The notes under the pieces are model-generated. The model was not told the DNA's origin, did not search any database, and worked only from the letters and a program-made list of their open reading frames with translations. From positions 372,001 to 436,000 of the forward strand of contig NC_013799.1 in NCBI RefSeq assembly GCF_000010785.1: a DNA stretch of 64,000 bases, read 5' to 3'. The stretch is from Hydrogenobacter thermophilus TK-6 (GTDB lineage Bacteria; Aquificota; Aquificia; Aquificales; Aquificaceae). Positions within the stretch are counted from its first letter, which is position 1. Each line of letters starts with the position of its first letter. Below, in pieces: positions 8,840-16,114 of this stretch. A program made the position numbers and the translations under genes.

Positions 8840-9474
8840 TCCGTAAATATGATTATACTTCTGCAATTCTTTATTCTGGTGGCCGGCATATCTTCTCCTC
8901 TGAGAAGTCTCTTTATCACTTCTCTTTTTCTATCGCCTTTTGCAAAGAAGGCTATCTTCTCCGAAAGATTTATAAACTCCTCTGTAAGGCTTATCCTCTT
9001 GATGCCATCAGGCGATCTGCTGATGCACACATAAGGCGTAACCTTTTGGCATGCTGTATTGGGAAACAAGGAGGCTGTGTGACCATCTTCACCTATACCC
9101 AGAAGCACCAGATCAAGACATTTAATCTCCTTGAAGTTTTCTGAGTATAGCTTGGCACTCTCATAGATATCTAAGGAGAGGTCAAAGCACTTTACCCTGT
9201 CTGAGAGTATTTGCCTTATCTTCTTGCAATTGCTCCTTTCATCTTCGGGAGGGACAAACCTCTCGTCCGTCAGAAAGAAGCTGGTCTTTGTCCAGTCTAA
9301 GGGGAGGTTTGCAAGTATGCTGTAGGCTTTCAGAGGTGTCTCACCCCCAGCCAGAGCACAGTTGAAGCGTCCCTTTTTCTTTATAAACAGATGTGCGACC
9401 CTCTTTATAAAGAGAGCCACCTTAACATCTATGTCTTTGCTGGAAAAGAGCTTATATGATCCACGCCTTGCCAT
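8836..9474 (-). CDS. pgl: 6-phosphogluconolactonase
   Basis: Hydrolyses 6-phosphogluconolactone, the second step of the oxidative pentose phosphate route. Family motifs: ALAGGETPLKAYSIL near the N-terminus, FFLTDERFVPPEDERSN, and LVLLGIGEDGHTASLFPNT. I start it at ATG 9474 (MARRGSYKLF); a longer frame to 9546 lies inside zwf and has no family match. It overlaps the 3' end of zwf by 23 bases. 212 aa, slightly short but complete. Confidence 0.9.
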   Translation of the reverse strand: MARRGSYKLFSSKDIDVKVALFIKRVAHLFIKKKGRFNCALAGGETPLKAYSILANLPLDWTKTSFFLTDERFVPPEDERSNCKKIRQILSDRVKCFDLSLDIYESAKLYSENFKEIKCLDLVLLGIGEDGHTASLFPNTACQKVTPYVCISRSPDGIKRISLTEEFINLSEKIAFFAKGDRKREVIKRLLRGEDMPATRIKNCRSIIIFTD

Positions 9475-10807
9475 CTTTTTGAAGAAGCAGGTGAGCTTGC
9501 TCGGGACCCAGGGTGCCCGGTTTGTATATGTGCAAAGGGGCATCACTTTCCAGGATGGGCTGAACTATCTCCCACATGAGCTCTACCTCATCACCTCTTA
9601 TAAAGAGGGACCTGTCACCTTCTATTATGTCAAGGATAAGAGTCTCATAAGCTTCTGGTAGCTTCTTGCCTACATAGCTTTCCATGTCATACTCCATAAC
9701 TGTCTCCACAGGGCAGGCAATAAACTTTCCGGCTGGAGGTCTTAGTTCAAAGTGTATGGCTATTTTATTTTTTGGAGATGTCTGAAAGATGATCTTGTTC
9801 TGATTTGGCATGCAATCAAAGAGGTTGGCAAAGCTTCTTGGCACTTCCTTAAACACCACTGCCATCTGGCTGAGCTTTTTGGACAACCTTTTGCCTGTCA
9901 TCAAGTAAAAAGGCACATCCTGCCATCGGGGGTTGTCTATATGGAGTTTAACCGCCACAAAGGTTTCCGTTTTTGAGCCTTCTCTTACCGCTTTTTCAAG
10001 CAGGTATCCCTCATACTGCCCCTTTACCGTCTCTTCAGGACTTATCTTTCTTACAGACCTGAGAAGCTTTACCTTTTCATCCCTTATAAACTCTGGGTAC
10101 ATACAACAGGGAGGTTCCATAGCTAAAAAGGAGAGCATCTGAAGCATGTGGTTTTGCAGCATATCCCTGATGGCACCTGCCTTATCGTAGTACTCTCCCC
10201 TTCCCTCTATCCCTATATCTTCTATGGCAACTATCTGGACATGATCCACAAAATTCCTGTGCCATAGGCTCTCAAATATGGTGTTAGAAAATCTCACGGA
10301 AAATATGTTCTGGATAGTTTCCTTTCCAAGAAAGTGGTCTATGCGGTATATCTCCTCCTCCAAAAAGTAGGTATAAAGAAGCTGGTTGAGCTTTCTTGCA
10401 GAAGCTGTATCAAATCCAAAAGGCTTTTCTATGACTATCTTTCTGGGGTTGGTAAAGTCCCTTAAAAGTCTTCCAAGCTTCCTTAGCGCTGTCTCAAAAA
10501 GGAAAGGTGAAAGGGCAAGGTAGAATATAAGCTCCTGTCCCTTAAGCTCCCGAAGGATCCTACCAAGATGGTGATATGAGCTGTCTAAGTTTACGTCAAA
10601 CTGTAAAAAGTTATCAAACTTTTCCGAAGGCTCAAGGCTACTTACCAATACCTTCCAACTGGGATCTTCTTTCCTTGCAAGGGAGTAGACTTTGTGCAGA
10701 TTTTTAAGATGACCCTCTTTGTAAAGGCGCTCAAGAGCTGGGAGAAGCTTTCTCTTTGCTAAGTCTCCTGTCCCCCCTAATATAAAGATGGAAAACTTCC
10801 TATTCAT
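9452..10807 (-). CDS. zwf: Glucose-6-phosphate 1-dehydrogenase
   Basis: Oxidises glucose 6-phosphate to the lactone, producing NAD(P)H. FILGGTGDLAKRKLLPAL is the dinucleotide-binding loop, EKPFGFD and RIDHFLGKETIQN hold the substrate-binding and catalytic His/Lys, and YYDKAGAIRDMLQNHMLQ follows. 451 aa is a little shorter than the common 480-500. Middle gene of gnd-zwf-pgl: its ATG overlaps the gnd stop by 8 bases. Confidence 0.95.
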   Translation of the reverse strand: MNRKFSIFILGGTGDLAKRKLLPALERLYKEGHLKNLHKVYSLARKEDPSWKVLVSSLEPSEKFDNFLQFDVNLDSSYHHLGRILRELKGQELIFYLALSPFLFETALRKLGRLLRDFTNPRKIVIEKPFGFDTASARKLNQLLYTYFLEEEIYRIDHFLGKETIQNIFSVRFSNTIFESLWHRNFVDHVQIVAIEDIGIEGRGEYYDKAGAIRDMLQNHMLQMLSFLAMEPPCCMYPEFIRDEKVKLLRSVRKISPEETVKGQYEGYLLEKAVREGSKTETFVAVKLHIDNPRWQDVPFYLMTGKRLSKKLSQMAVVFKEVPRSFANLFDCMPNQNKIIFQTSPKNKIAIHFELRPPAGKFIACPVETVMEYDMESYVGKKLPEAYETLILDIIEGDRSLFIRGDEVELMWEIVQPILESDAPLHIYKPGTLGPEQAHLLLQKDGKAWII

Positions 10808-11702
10808 CCTTTCTTTTCAGGCTATGCCTTCCAAACTGGTATCTCAGTCCAGCTAAGAGTCTGTCTCTGAAGGAGTTTTCCTGTCTTGACCTGAACCTCA
10901 TAAAGAGGGCGTCCGCTATGGTAGGCACAGGCACCGCTCTTTCTATAGCTTCTATGAGCGTCCATCTACCTTCCCCAGTATCCTCTACATAAGCTTCAAG
11001 AGTCTCAAGGTCTTTAAACTCCTCAAAAACTTTTTGCGTTAGCTCCATAAGCCAGCTTCTTATGACGCTTCCTGCGTTGTATATTCTGGCAACCTCACCA
11101 AGGTGGTAATTAAATCCGCTCTCTTTTAAAAGCTCAAAACCCTCACCTATAGCCTGCATAAAGGCATACTCTATGCCGTTGTGTACCATTTTAGCAAAGT
11201 GTCCCGCACCCGGACCTCCCAAGTAAGCGTATCCTTCCTCTCTGTAAGATAGGTCTTTAAAAAGGTCTTTGATCAGATCATAAGTCTTCTCGTCTCCGCC
11301 TATCATCAAGCAGTATCCCATCTGCTCACCATATACACCACCGCTAACCCCTACATCAAGAAAGCTCACACCTATTTTTGCAAGCTTTTGGTATCTTCTC
11401 TGTGAGTCCTTGTAATAAGAGTTTCCCCCATCAATGACAATATCACCCCCCGAGAGAAAAGGGACAAAACTTTCAATAACATCATCCACCGCATGGTGTG
11501 GAACCATAAGCCAGATGATCTTTCTTTGGTCTCCAAAAAACTCAGTCATCTGGGACAAGCTGTCCATCACGAAAGCGGTATCCTTGAAAGCATTCCTGAC
11601 ATCTGGATGGCTATCGTATCCGGCAACCTGGTAGCCTTTTGATTTTAATCTCCTTACTATACCTCCTCCCATCCTTCCAAGCCCCACTACAAGCACCTTC
11701 AT
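10800..11702 (-). CDS. gnd: 6-phosphogluconate dehydrogenase, short (YqeC/GntZ) type
   Basis: Oxidative decarboxylation of 6-phosphogluconate to ribulose 5-phosphate. The N-terminal Rossmann loop reads VGLGRMGGGIVRRL, LDVGVSGGVYGEQMGYCLMIGG binds substrate, and GAGHFAKMVHNGIEYAFMQ carries the catalytic Lys and His. At 300 aa it belongs to the short class that is often NAD-dependent, not the 470-aa NADP class; cofactor use is inferred. First gene of gnd-zwf-pgl, behind the TTGACA promoter at 11750-11722. Confidence 0.92.
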   Translation of the reverse strand: MKVLVVGLGRMGGGIVRRLKSKGYQVAGYDSHPDVRNAFKDTAFVMDSLSQMTEFFGDQRKIIWLMVPHHAVDDVIESFVPFLSGGDIVIDGGNSYYKDSQRRYQKLAKIGVSFLDVGVSGGVYGEQMGYCLMIGGDEKTYDLIKDLFKDLSYREEGYAYLGGPGAGHFAKMVHNGIEYAFMQAIGEGFELLKESGFNYHLGEVARIYNAGSVIRSWLMELTQKVFEEFKDLETLEAYVEDTGEGRWTLIEAIERAVPVPTIADALFMRFRSRQENSFRDRLLAGLRYQFGRHSLKRKDE

Positions 11703-11721
11703 AAGTCTATATTATAGGTGG

Positions 11722-11750
11722 AAGATACACTTACTATATGAGGATGTCAA
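11722..11750 (-). promoter_or_regulatory. Promoter of the gnd-zwf-pgl operon
   Basis: Minus strand: perfect -35 TTGACA (11750-11745), 17-base spacer, TATCTT (11727-11722), about 20 bases before the gnd ATG. A TATAAT (11716-11711) closer to the gene lacks a matching -35. Confidence 0.55.
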
Positions 11751-11826
11751 CTTTTTAAAGAGAACCCCTCCTTGCCCTTGGGGTAGAATTGAAAGAGGCA
11801 AAGAAACGGGACAAGTCTGAGTATGA

Positions 11827-11850
11827 GGATTTTTTTCAACAGTTCGCTCC
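11827..11850 (+). repeat. Partial repeat copy (right-end part)
   Basis: GGATTTTTTTCAACAGTTCG followed by CTCC resembles the right ends of the two longer repeat copies (GGA, T-run, AACAGT, TCGCTC). TTGACA follows 22 bases later, at 11872-11877. The similarity is short, so common origin is likely but not certain. Confidence 0.4.
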
Positions 11851-11985
11851 CACTGAGCCCGTTTAAAAATCTTGACACATTGAGAGAGAAAAAGTAGAAA
11901 AAAGAGAACGAAGAAAAAACCTCTCCCTCAGAGACCTGGAAGAAAGACTAAAAGAACTCTTCCCAAAAGTCCCTGACTTTACCAC

Positions 11986-12077
11986 GCTCCTTTTATTGTG
12001 TCTTTTGCTTTTGAGAGCTGTGCTGTTTTTGCCAACGCTGAGAATCTGCTATTTGGGAATTTTTTTAAACAGTCTCG
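11986..12077 (+). repeat. Dispersed repeat, copy 1 (about 92 bp)
   Basis: The first 34 bases (11986-12019) are identical to 33290-33323. The middle has diverged, and the last 16 bases (TTTTTAAACAGTCTCG, 12062-12077) are identical to 33364-33379. The total length differs by only 2 bases between copies. In one frame both copies read APFIVSFAFES, so it may be the tail of a duplicated gene. In both places a sigma-70 promoter starts within 8 bases of the repeat end. Confidence 0.75.
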
Positions 12078-12084
12078 CTCTCCC

Positions 12085-12113
12085 TTGACAGTCAGAGAGA
12101 GAAGTGTTAAAAT
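12085..12113 (+). promoter_or_regulatory. Promoter of the cytochrome c gene
   Basis: TTGACA (12085-12090), 17-base spacer, TAAAAT (12108-12113); TAGGAGG follows at 12134-12140 and the ATG at 12147. A near-consensus sigma-70-type promoter, directly downstream of repeat copy 1. Confidence 0.7.
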
Positions 12114-12146
12114 TAGTAAATATTCTTTTTTAATAGGAGGCGTGTC

Positions 12147-12602
12147 ATGGCAAAAAGGGGTCTAAAGGCTCTGCTTTTATCATCCTGCCTTTTCCTTACA
12201 TATTTGGTATCCCTACCAGTATCATCAGCTGAGGGTGAAAACCCCTATAAGGCTAATGAATCTAAACTGCCACCTATGAAGAATCCTTACGAAGGTGATC
12301 AGAAAGCTGCACAGGATGGAAGAAAGCTCTGGTTTGCTAATGGTTGTAACGGCTGTCACGGAGGAACTGGCGGTGGTGGTATGTGTCCCCCAGTGATAAA
12401 CAAAGTTTGGGTTTACGGGAAGTCTGACGCTATACTCTTCAATCTAATTAAGCTTGGTAGTGTAGGACTTAGAGAGAAGTATGGTCTTGTACGTATAGGA
12501 AGAGAAAATGTTGTAGGTGATATGCCTCCCTTCTCCAGTCTATCCGACGAGGAGATATGGAAGTTAATAACCTACATGAGATCCATATATAAGGGGGATT
12601 GA
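12147..12602 (+). CDS. Periplasmic c-type cytochrome, XoxG/PedF-like
   Basis: Probable electron acceptor of the PQQ dehydrogenase encoded at 23147. Signal peptide at residues 1-28 (hydrophobic core, cleavage near SSAEG). One haem site CNGCH (C67, C70, H71), and a likely axial Met126 in GDMPPFS. An additional Cys80 sits in GGGMCPP. The compact 120-residue mature protein and the KLW...GCNGCHG...W.YG layout match cytochromes that serve methanol/ethanol quinoproteins. Assignment as their partner rests on this and on neighbourhood. It has its own promoter and is followed directly by the unknown secreted protein. Confidence 0.75.
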   Translation: MAKRGLKALLLSSCLFLTYLVSLPVSSAEGENPYKANESKLPPMKNPYEGDQKAAQDGRKLWFANGCNGCHGGTGGGGMCPPVINKVWVYGKSDAILFNLIKLGSVGLREKYGLVRIGRENVVGDMPPFSSLSDEEIWKLITYMRSIYKGD

Positions 12603-12603
12603 T

Positions 12604-13176
12604 GTGAGGTTAAAAGCTCTCTTAATGAGTCTTTGTTTATTTGCACTTGCGCAGGAAAAATCTCTGGTAAAAACAGAGATCAAGTTCCAAAAGGCTGAAT
12701 GTATAAAGGTGGATAAGGGTGGCGCGTGTCTCATATATAGTCCCAGCTCTTCGGATAATCTGCGCTATAATCTCCTAATAAAGTCTGTAAATCCTATAAA
12801 GCAGGGGAAGTATACTCTCTTGGTGCTTGCCTCCCATGTAGGTTTTATGGATCCTCTTCAGATAAGTTTGATAAGGAGCATTGAGTACAAAAACCTAAAC
12901 GATGGTCTAAAGCTGGAGGGTACAATAGACAAGGAGAGATTGCCACTAAAGGATTGTGCGGACTTCAGGAATCGTATACTTCTAACACCTTTTATCTTTA
13001 ACAAGGAACTTACTCAAAAGGAAATAGAAGATATGCTTAATGCTTCAAGATATTGCCCTGACCCAAAGAATAAATACGCCTGCTCTTATAGTGCCTTCTT
13101 TGCTTATGTACAAAAGACAGGTATGGTACTAAATGCGGTAAATCATGAATTCGTAACCCTATGCAAAGGAAAGTGA
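12604..13176 (+). CDS. Unrecognised secreted protein, cysteine-containing
   Basis: I do not recognise the family. Residues 1-16 look like a signal peptide (MRLKALLMSLCLFALAQ), and the mature part has six Cys (AECIKV, GACLIY, KDCADF, RYCPDP, YACSYS, TLCKGK), which could form three disulfides in the periplasm. Two basic-hydrophobic strands (NLLIKSV, YTLLVLAS) suggest a beta-rich fold. It starts with GTG, because the ATG two bases earlier runs straight into TGA, and follows the cytochrome gene with a one-base gap. Co-transcription with the cytochrome suggests a role in its maturation or in the quinoprotein pathway. Confidence 0.6.
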   Translation: MRLKALLMSLCLFALAQEKSLVKTEIKFQKAECIKVDKGGACLIYSPSSSDNLRYNLLIKSVNPIKQGKYTLLVLASHVGFMDPLQISLIRSIEYKNLNDGLKLEGTIDKERLPLKDCADFRNRILLTPFIFNKELTQKEIEDMLNASRYCPDPKNKYACSYSAFFAYVQKTGMVLNAVNHEFVTLCKGK

Positions 13177-13180
13177 TGGG

Positions 13181-13765
13181 ATAGGTTTTTTCATACTTGC
13201 CGCAGGAAAGTGTGAAAGGTTTGGTGCCCCAAAATTTCTCTTTCCTTACGGAGGTATACCACTACTCAAGAAGCTTTTTCAGGAATGTTTACTTGTAAAT
13301 CCAGAATACACATACATAATAACAGGGACTTATCACAGAGCTGTTGCTTCAAAAATAGATGAAGAAAGACTCATATACAATCCGGACCATGCCGAAGGTA
13401 TGGCTTCTTCTCTGAGATTGGTATCAAAGATATCTGCGCAGCTTGGACTTGACGCTGTGGTGATAATTCTCTCTGACCAGCCCTTTGTAAATCATCACAT
13501 GTTTGAAGAACTCATTAGATGCCACATTGAAGGCTATGAGGTAATCTCTTTTGAGAAAGCGGGAGAACCATGCCCACCTTCCCTCTTTGGGAAGAGTTAC
13601 TACAAAAAACTTATAAGTCTAAAGGGAGACATAGGAGCGAAAAAGATAATAAAGGAGGCGGTGAGGAAGAAGATCATAAAGGGTTATGACCACCTCCTTG
13701 AAGACTTTGATAACATCTGGGAATATCTACGCCTTGCCTCCAAAGATCCTCCTGAAGGGGGATAG
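13181..13765 (+). CDS. MocA/MobA-like nucleotidyltransferase, start codon unclear
   Basis: Likely CTP:molybdopterin cytidylyltransferase, which would supply the molybdopterin cytosine dinucleotide used by the facing Mo hydroxylase. The frame shows GFFILAAGKCERFGAPKFLF (nucleotide-binding loop), PDHAEGMASSLRL, and VVIILSDQPFVN (metal-binding Asp), and ends DNIWEYLR. No ATG, GTG or TTG lies in frame between the stop at 13154 and residue ILAAG; the first in-frame ATG (13400) would remove the active site. Either translation starts at ATA 13181 or similar, or there is a frameshift near 13173-13180, where GTG and ATG exist in another frame. The 3' end overlaps coxG on the other strand by 39 bases. 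Confidence 0.7.
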   Translation: MGFFILAAGKCERFGAPKFLFPYGGIPLLKKLFQECLLVNPEYTYIITGTYHRAVASKIDEERLIYNPDHAEGMASSLRLVSKISAQLGLDAVVIILSDQPFVNHHMFEELIRCHIEGYEVISFEKAGEPCPPSLFGKSYYKKLISLKGDIGAKKIIKEAVRKKIIKGYDHLLEDFDNIWEYLRLASKDPPEGG

Positions 13766-14302
13766 AAGCCATGCAAGGAATGCCTTCAATATGAGGTTCA
13801 AAGCGTTAACTTTCACTGGTTCAGGTGGCATTTTTTTTTCTTCACTTTGTTCAGCCTCAAGATAGCTCTTAGCACACTGAGAGAATTGGGCAAAATACTG
13901 CTTTGCCACCTGCTCAAACATACCTCTACCATACTGAAGGATCTTTCCAGATATATCAACAGTTGCTATCACAGACACTTTCAGAACGTCACCTTCCTCC
14001 TTTAGTGTAGCTTCTATGTTAGCCTTTGCTCTTCCTGCTCCTCCCTTTTCTTTACCCTCCCCCGAAAGTACCATGAGACCTTGTGCCTCATCTAACTTCT
14101 CATACTTCATATTCCCTACAAAGTTAAGCGATACTGCCCCAAGCTTGAGCTTGACACTTGCTTCAAAGGAACCGTCTTCCTTTATTTCTCTTATCTCCGC
14201 ACCAGGTATGCACGGCACTATAAACTCAGGATTGGAAAAAAACTTCCAAGCTTCTTTGAAATCTGCTTTCGTCTCAAAGGATTCCTTGACTACCAATTCC
14301 AT
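13727..14302 (-). CDS. coxG: CoxG-like SRPBCC protein
   Basis: Carbon monoxide dehydrogenase subunit G family: a START-like lipid/ligand-binding fold (residues 1-150, VPCIPGAEIREIKEDGSFEA) with a hydrophobic C-terminal tail (LNLILKAFLAWLLSPF) preceded by a charged linker. In Oligotropha, CoxG anchors the soluble enzyme to the membrane so electrons reach the quinone pool; the same role is inferred here. Last gene of the minus-strand Mo hydroxylase operon. Its start overlaps the end of the XdhC-like gene by 29 bases. Confidence 0.85.
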   Translation of the reverse strand: MELVVKESFETKADFKEAWKFFSNPEFIVPCIPGAEIREIKEDGSFEASVKLKLGAVSLNFVGNMKYEKLDEAQGLMVLSGEGKEKGGAGRAKANIEATLKEEGDVLKVSVIATVDISGKILQYGRGMFEQVAKQYFAQFSQCAKSYLEAEQSEEKKMPPEPVKVNALNLILKAFLAWLLSPFRRIFGGKA

Positions 14303-15251
14303 GCGTAACCTCCTGCTTTACTTTTCTCAAACTCTCCCCCGTCTTCCCCCAATAAACTTTTAGTATCTCTGCCATTATGCTAAAGGCAACTTCTTCAGGC
14401 GTAAAGCTACCGAGATCAAGTCCCGCAGGGCAGTAAACCCTATCATCAAGGTCAAGACCTTCTGAGAGCTTTAAGAATCTCTTTCTTGAGCTTACGACAC
14501 CTATGTATGAAGCTTCTGACATGAGAGCTTGCTTTAAGGAAAGTCTATCCGCTTTAAGGTTGTGATTTGCAACTATAACAAAGCTTCCTTTCGCCATCTT
14601 CACCTTTTCGGAAGGTTCGTGTAAAAAGACTTCAAAGCCAAGTATCTGCGCAATTTCACGAAAGTGGTGAGCTTCCTCGCCACCTCCAAAGATGTGCACA
14701 GGCGGATACCGTAAAAGAGTATCAAAAAATATATCTCCTTTCAGATATGGTCTTACGCCATACTCCTTGATCATGGCTTTGGCTTCCTCTTCAGCAACAA
14801 GCAGACTTCCGACAATTGATCTTTCCGTAACCAAAAGTTTTTCGCTGGAAAAGAGTTTTTTTGCTAATACGAACTTTTCTCCAGTGATGAGAGCATCTAC
14901 CCATGCATCCATAACCTCGTCAAAGTGTAGCGGCTCTATATATATATCCACCTCACCGGGACAGCCCAACCACATACCCCACGAACTCTCCTCTTCCATA
15001 TTTATCCTCTCAAGCACCGAGTAGTTGCTATTTATTACTTCAAGTGCCGTATCCAAGAGACCTTTCTCAAGGCATCCACCTGATATACTGCATATCTCCT
15101 CACCTTCCTCAGTGACCAAAAACTTAGCTCCTTCCTTTCTATAAGATGAACCTCTTACGCTAACTATAGTAAGAAGGGCGCAACGAACGCCCCTCTTTTT
15201 GCAATCCAATATGCCTTCCGCCAAGAGTTTGGCTTCTTTCCAGGTCTGCAC
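14274..15251 (-). CDS. XdhC/CoxI family Mo-enzyme maturation protein
   Basis: Binds molybdenum cofactor and helps insert it, with the terminal sulfur, into Mo hydroxylases. The N-terminal domain has SVRGSSYRKEGAKFLVTEEG and SISGGCLEKGL with the conserved Cys. The C-terminal Rossmann-like part shows VHIFGGGEEAHHFREI and AGLDLGSFTPEEVAFSIMAE. Full-length for XdhC (325 aa). It lies two bases after coxM and overlaps coxG. Confidence 0.88.
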   Translation of the reverse strand: MQTWKEAKLLAEGILDCKKRGVRCALLTIVSVRGSSYRKEGAKFLVTEEGEEICSISGGCLEKGLLDTALEVINSNYSVLERINMEEESSWGMWLGCPGEVDIYIEPLHFDEVMDAWVDALITGEKFVLAKKLFSSEKLLVTERSIVGSLLVAEEEAKAMIKEYGVRPYLKGDIFFDTLLRYPPVHIFGGGEEAHHFREIAQILGFEVFLHEPSEKVKMAKGSFVIVANHNLKADRLSLKQALMSEASYIGVVSSRKRFLKLSEGLDLDDRVYCPAGLDLGSFTPEEVAFSIMAEILKVYWGKTGESLRKVKQEVTHGIGSQGIL

Positions 15252-15253
15252 CT

Positions 15254-16111
15254 TTATACCCCCAAAGCACTTCTTGCAACTCTTACAAAAAGAGCTTTAG
15301 CAAGGCTTCGTCTGTAATCCGCATCCGCATAGTAGTCTCCTATTATATCCTGACCTTCACCAACAAGTTCGGAAGCTCTTTTAAGGGTATCAAGACTTAC
15401 ATCCTTTCCTGCAAGAAGGTTCTCCACCCTTGTATCCCTGTATGGCACAGTGACAAAGCCTCCAAAAGCAACCCTCGCACCTTCTATCTTTCCATCTCTT
15501 AAAGAGAACTTTACTGCACAATTTACTATGGCAAAACCCGTTGCAGGGTGACCTATCTTCATGTAAGCTGCTCTTTCGTTGTTTTTTATAACAGGCACTC
15601 TAACTTCTACCAAAAGTTCATCGGGTTCCAAGGCGGTAGTAAATGTACCCACAAAAAAGTTATCCGCTGGTATTTCCCTGCTTCCCTTTGAACCTCTTGC
15701 GACCATAGTGGCTCCTAATGCAAGCATTGTTGGTGGATAGTCAGCGCTTGGGTCTGCGTGAGAAAGAGAACCCGCAATAGTTCCCATATTCCTTACCTGC
15801 ACATCCGCTATCTCACTGGCACATGCTGATAAAACGGGAACTTTCTCTTTTATAAGGCTTGACTTCTCCACCTCTCTGTGTGTTGTGAGACCTCCTATCC
15901 ATATCTGTCCACCCTCTTCCTTTATGTACCTAAGCTCCTGCAATCTACCTATGTCTATGATTTTTGAGTATCTGGCAAATCTTAATTTGAGCATAGGGAT
16001 AAGGCTTTGCCCTCCAGCCAATACCTTAGCTTCATCTCCAAACTTCTTAACAAGCTCTAATGCCTCGTCCAAAGTATTAGCTCTATAGTACTCAAAAGAT
16101 ACAGGTATCAT
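15254..16111 (-). CDS. coxM: Molybdenum hydroxylase FAD subunit (CoxM-like)
   Basis: Medium subunit carrying FAD, passing electrons from the 2Fe-2S subunit to the quinone pool or another acceptor. The two FAD pyrophosphate motifs are present: KVLAGGQSLIPMLKLR (about 31-46) and MGTIAGSLSHADPSADYP (about 110-127). The C-terminal CO_deh_flav_C domain follows (GHPATGFAIVNCAV). 285 aa, standard. It lies between coxL and the xdhC-like gene with 2-3 base gaps. Confidence 0.93.
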   Translation of the reverse strand: MIPVSFEYYRANTLDEALELVKKFGDEAKVLAGGQSLIPMLKLRFARYSKIIDIGRLQELRYIKEEGGQIWIGGLTTHREVEKSSLIKEKVPVLSACASEIADVQVRNMGTIAGSLSHADPSADYPPTMLALGATMVARGSKGSREIPADNFFVGTFTTALEPDELLVEVRVPVIKNNERAAYMKIGHPATGFAIVNCAVKFSLRDGKIEGARVAFGGFVTVPYRDTRVENLLAGKDVSLDTLKRASELVGEGQDIIGDYYADADYRRSLAKALFVRVARSALGV

Positions 16112-16114
16112 GGT

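Larger units (their letters stand above)
11751..12146. other. Non-coding stretch with gene remnants and repeat copies
   Basis: The gap between gnd and the cytochrome gene has no intact gene. On the + strand one frame reads like a protein end (KKRDKSEYEDFFQQFAPTEP then stop, about 11790-11860) and, after two stops in the same frame, like another piece (NLSLRDLEERLKELFPKVPD, about 11918-11978). I take these as decayed coding sequence of unknown family. From 11986 to 12077 lies one copy of a repeat also found at 33290-33379, and 11827-11850 resembles its right end. The cytochrome promoter follows immediately. Confidence 0.5.

Noticed and set aside
9475-9546. Longer N-terminus for pgl
   Set aside because: The extra residues are the end of zwf read in another frame and do not match the family.
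11872-11900. Additional promoter at TTGACA 11872
   Set aside because: No acceptable -10 lies 16-18 bases downstream (TAGAAA at best) and no gene follows.
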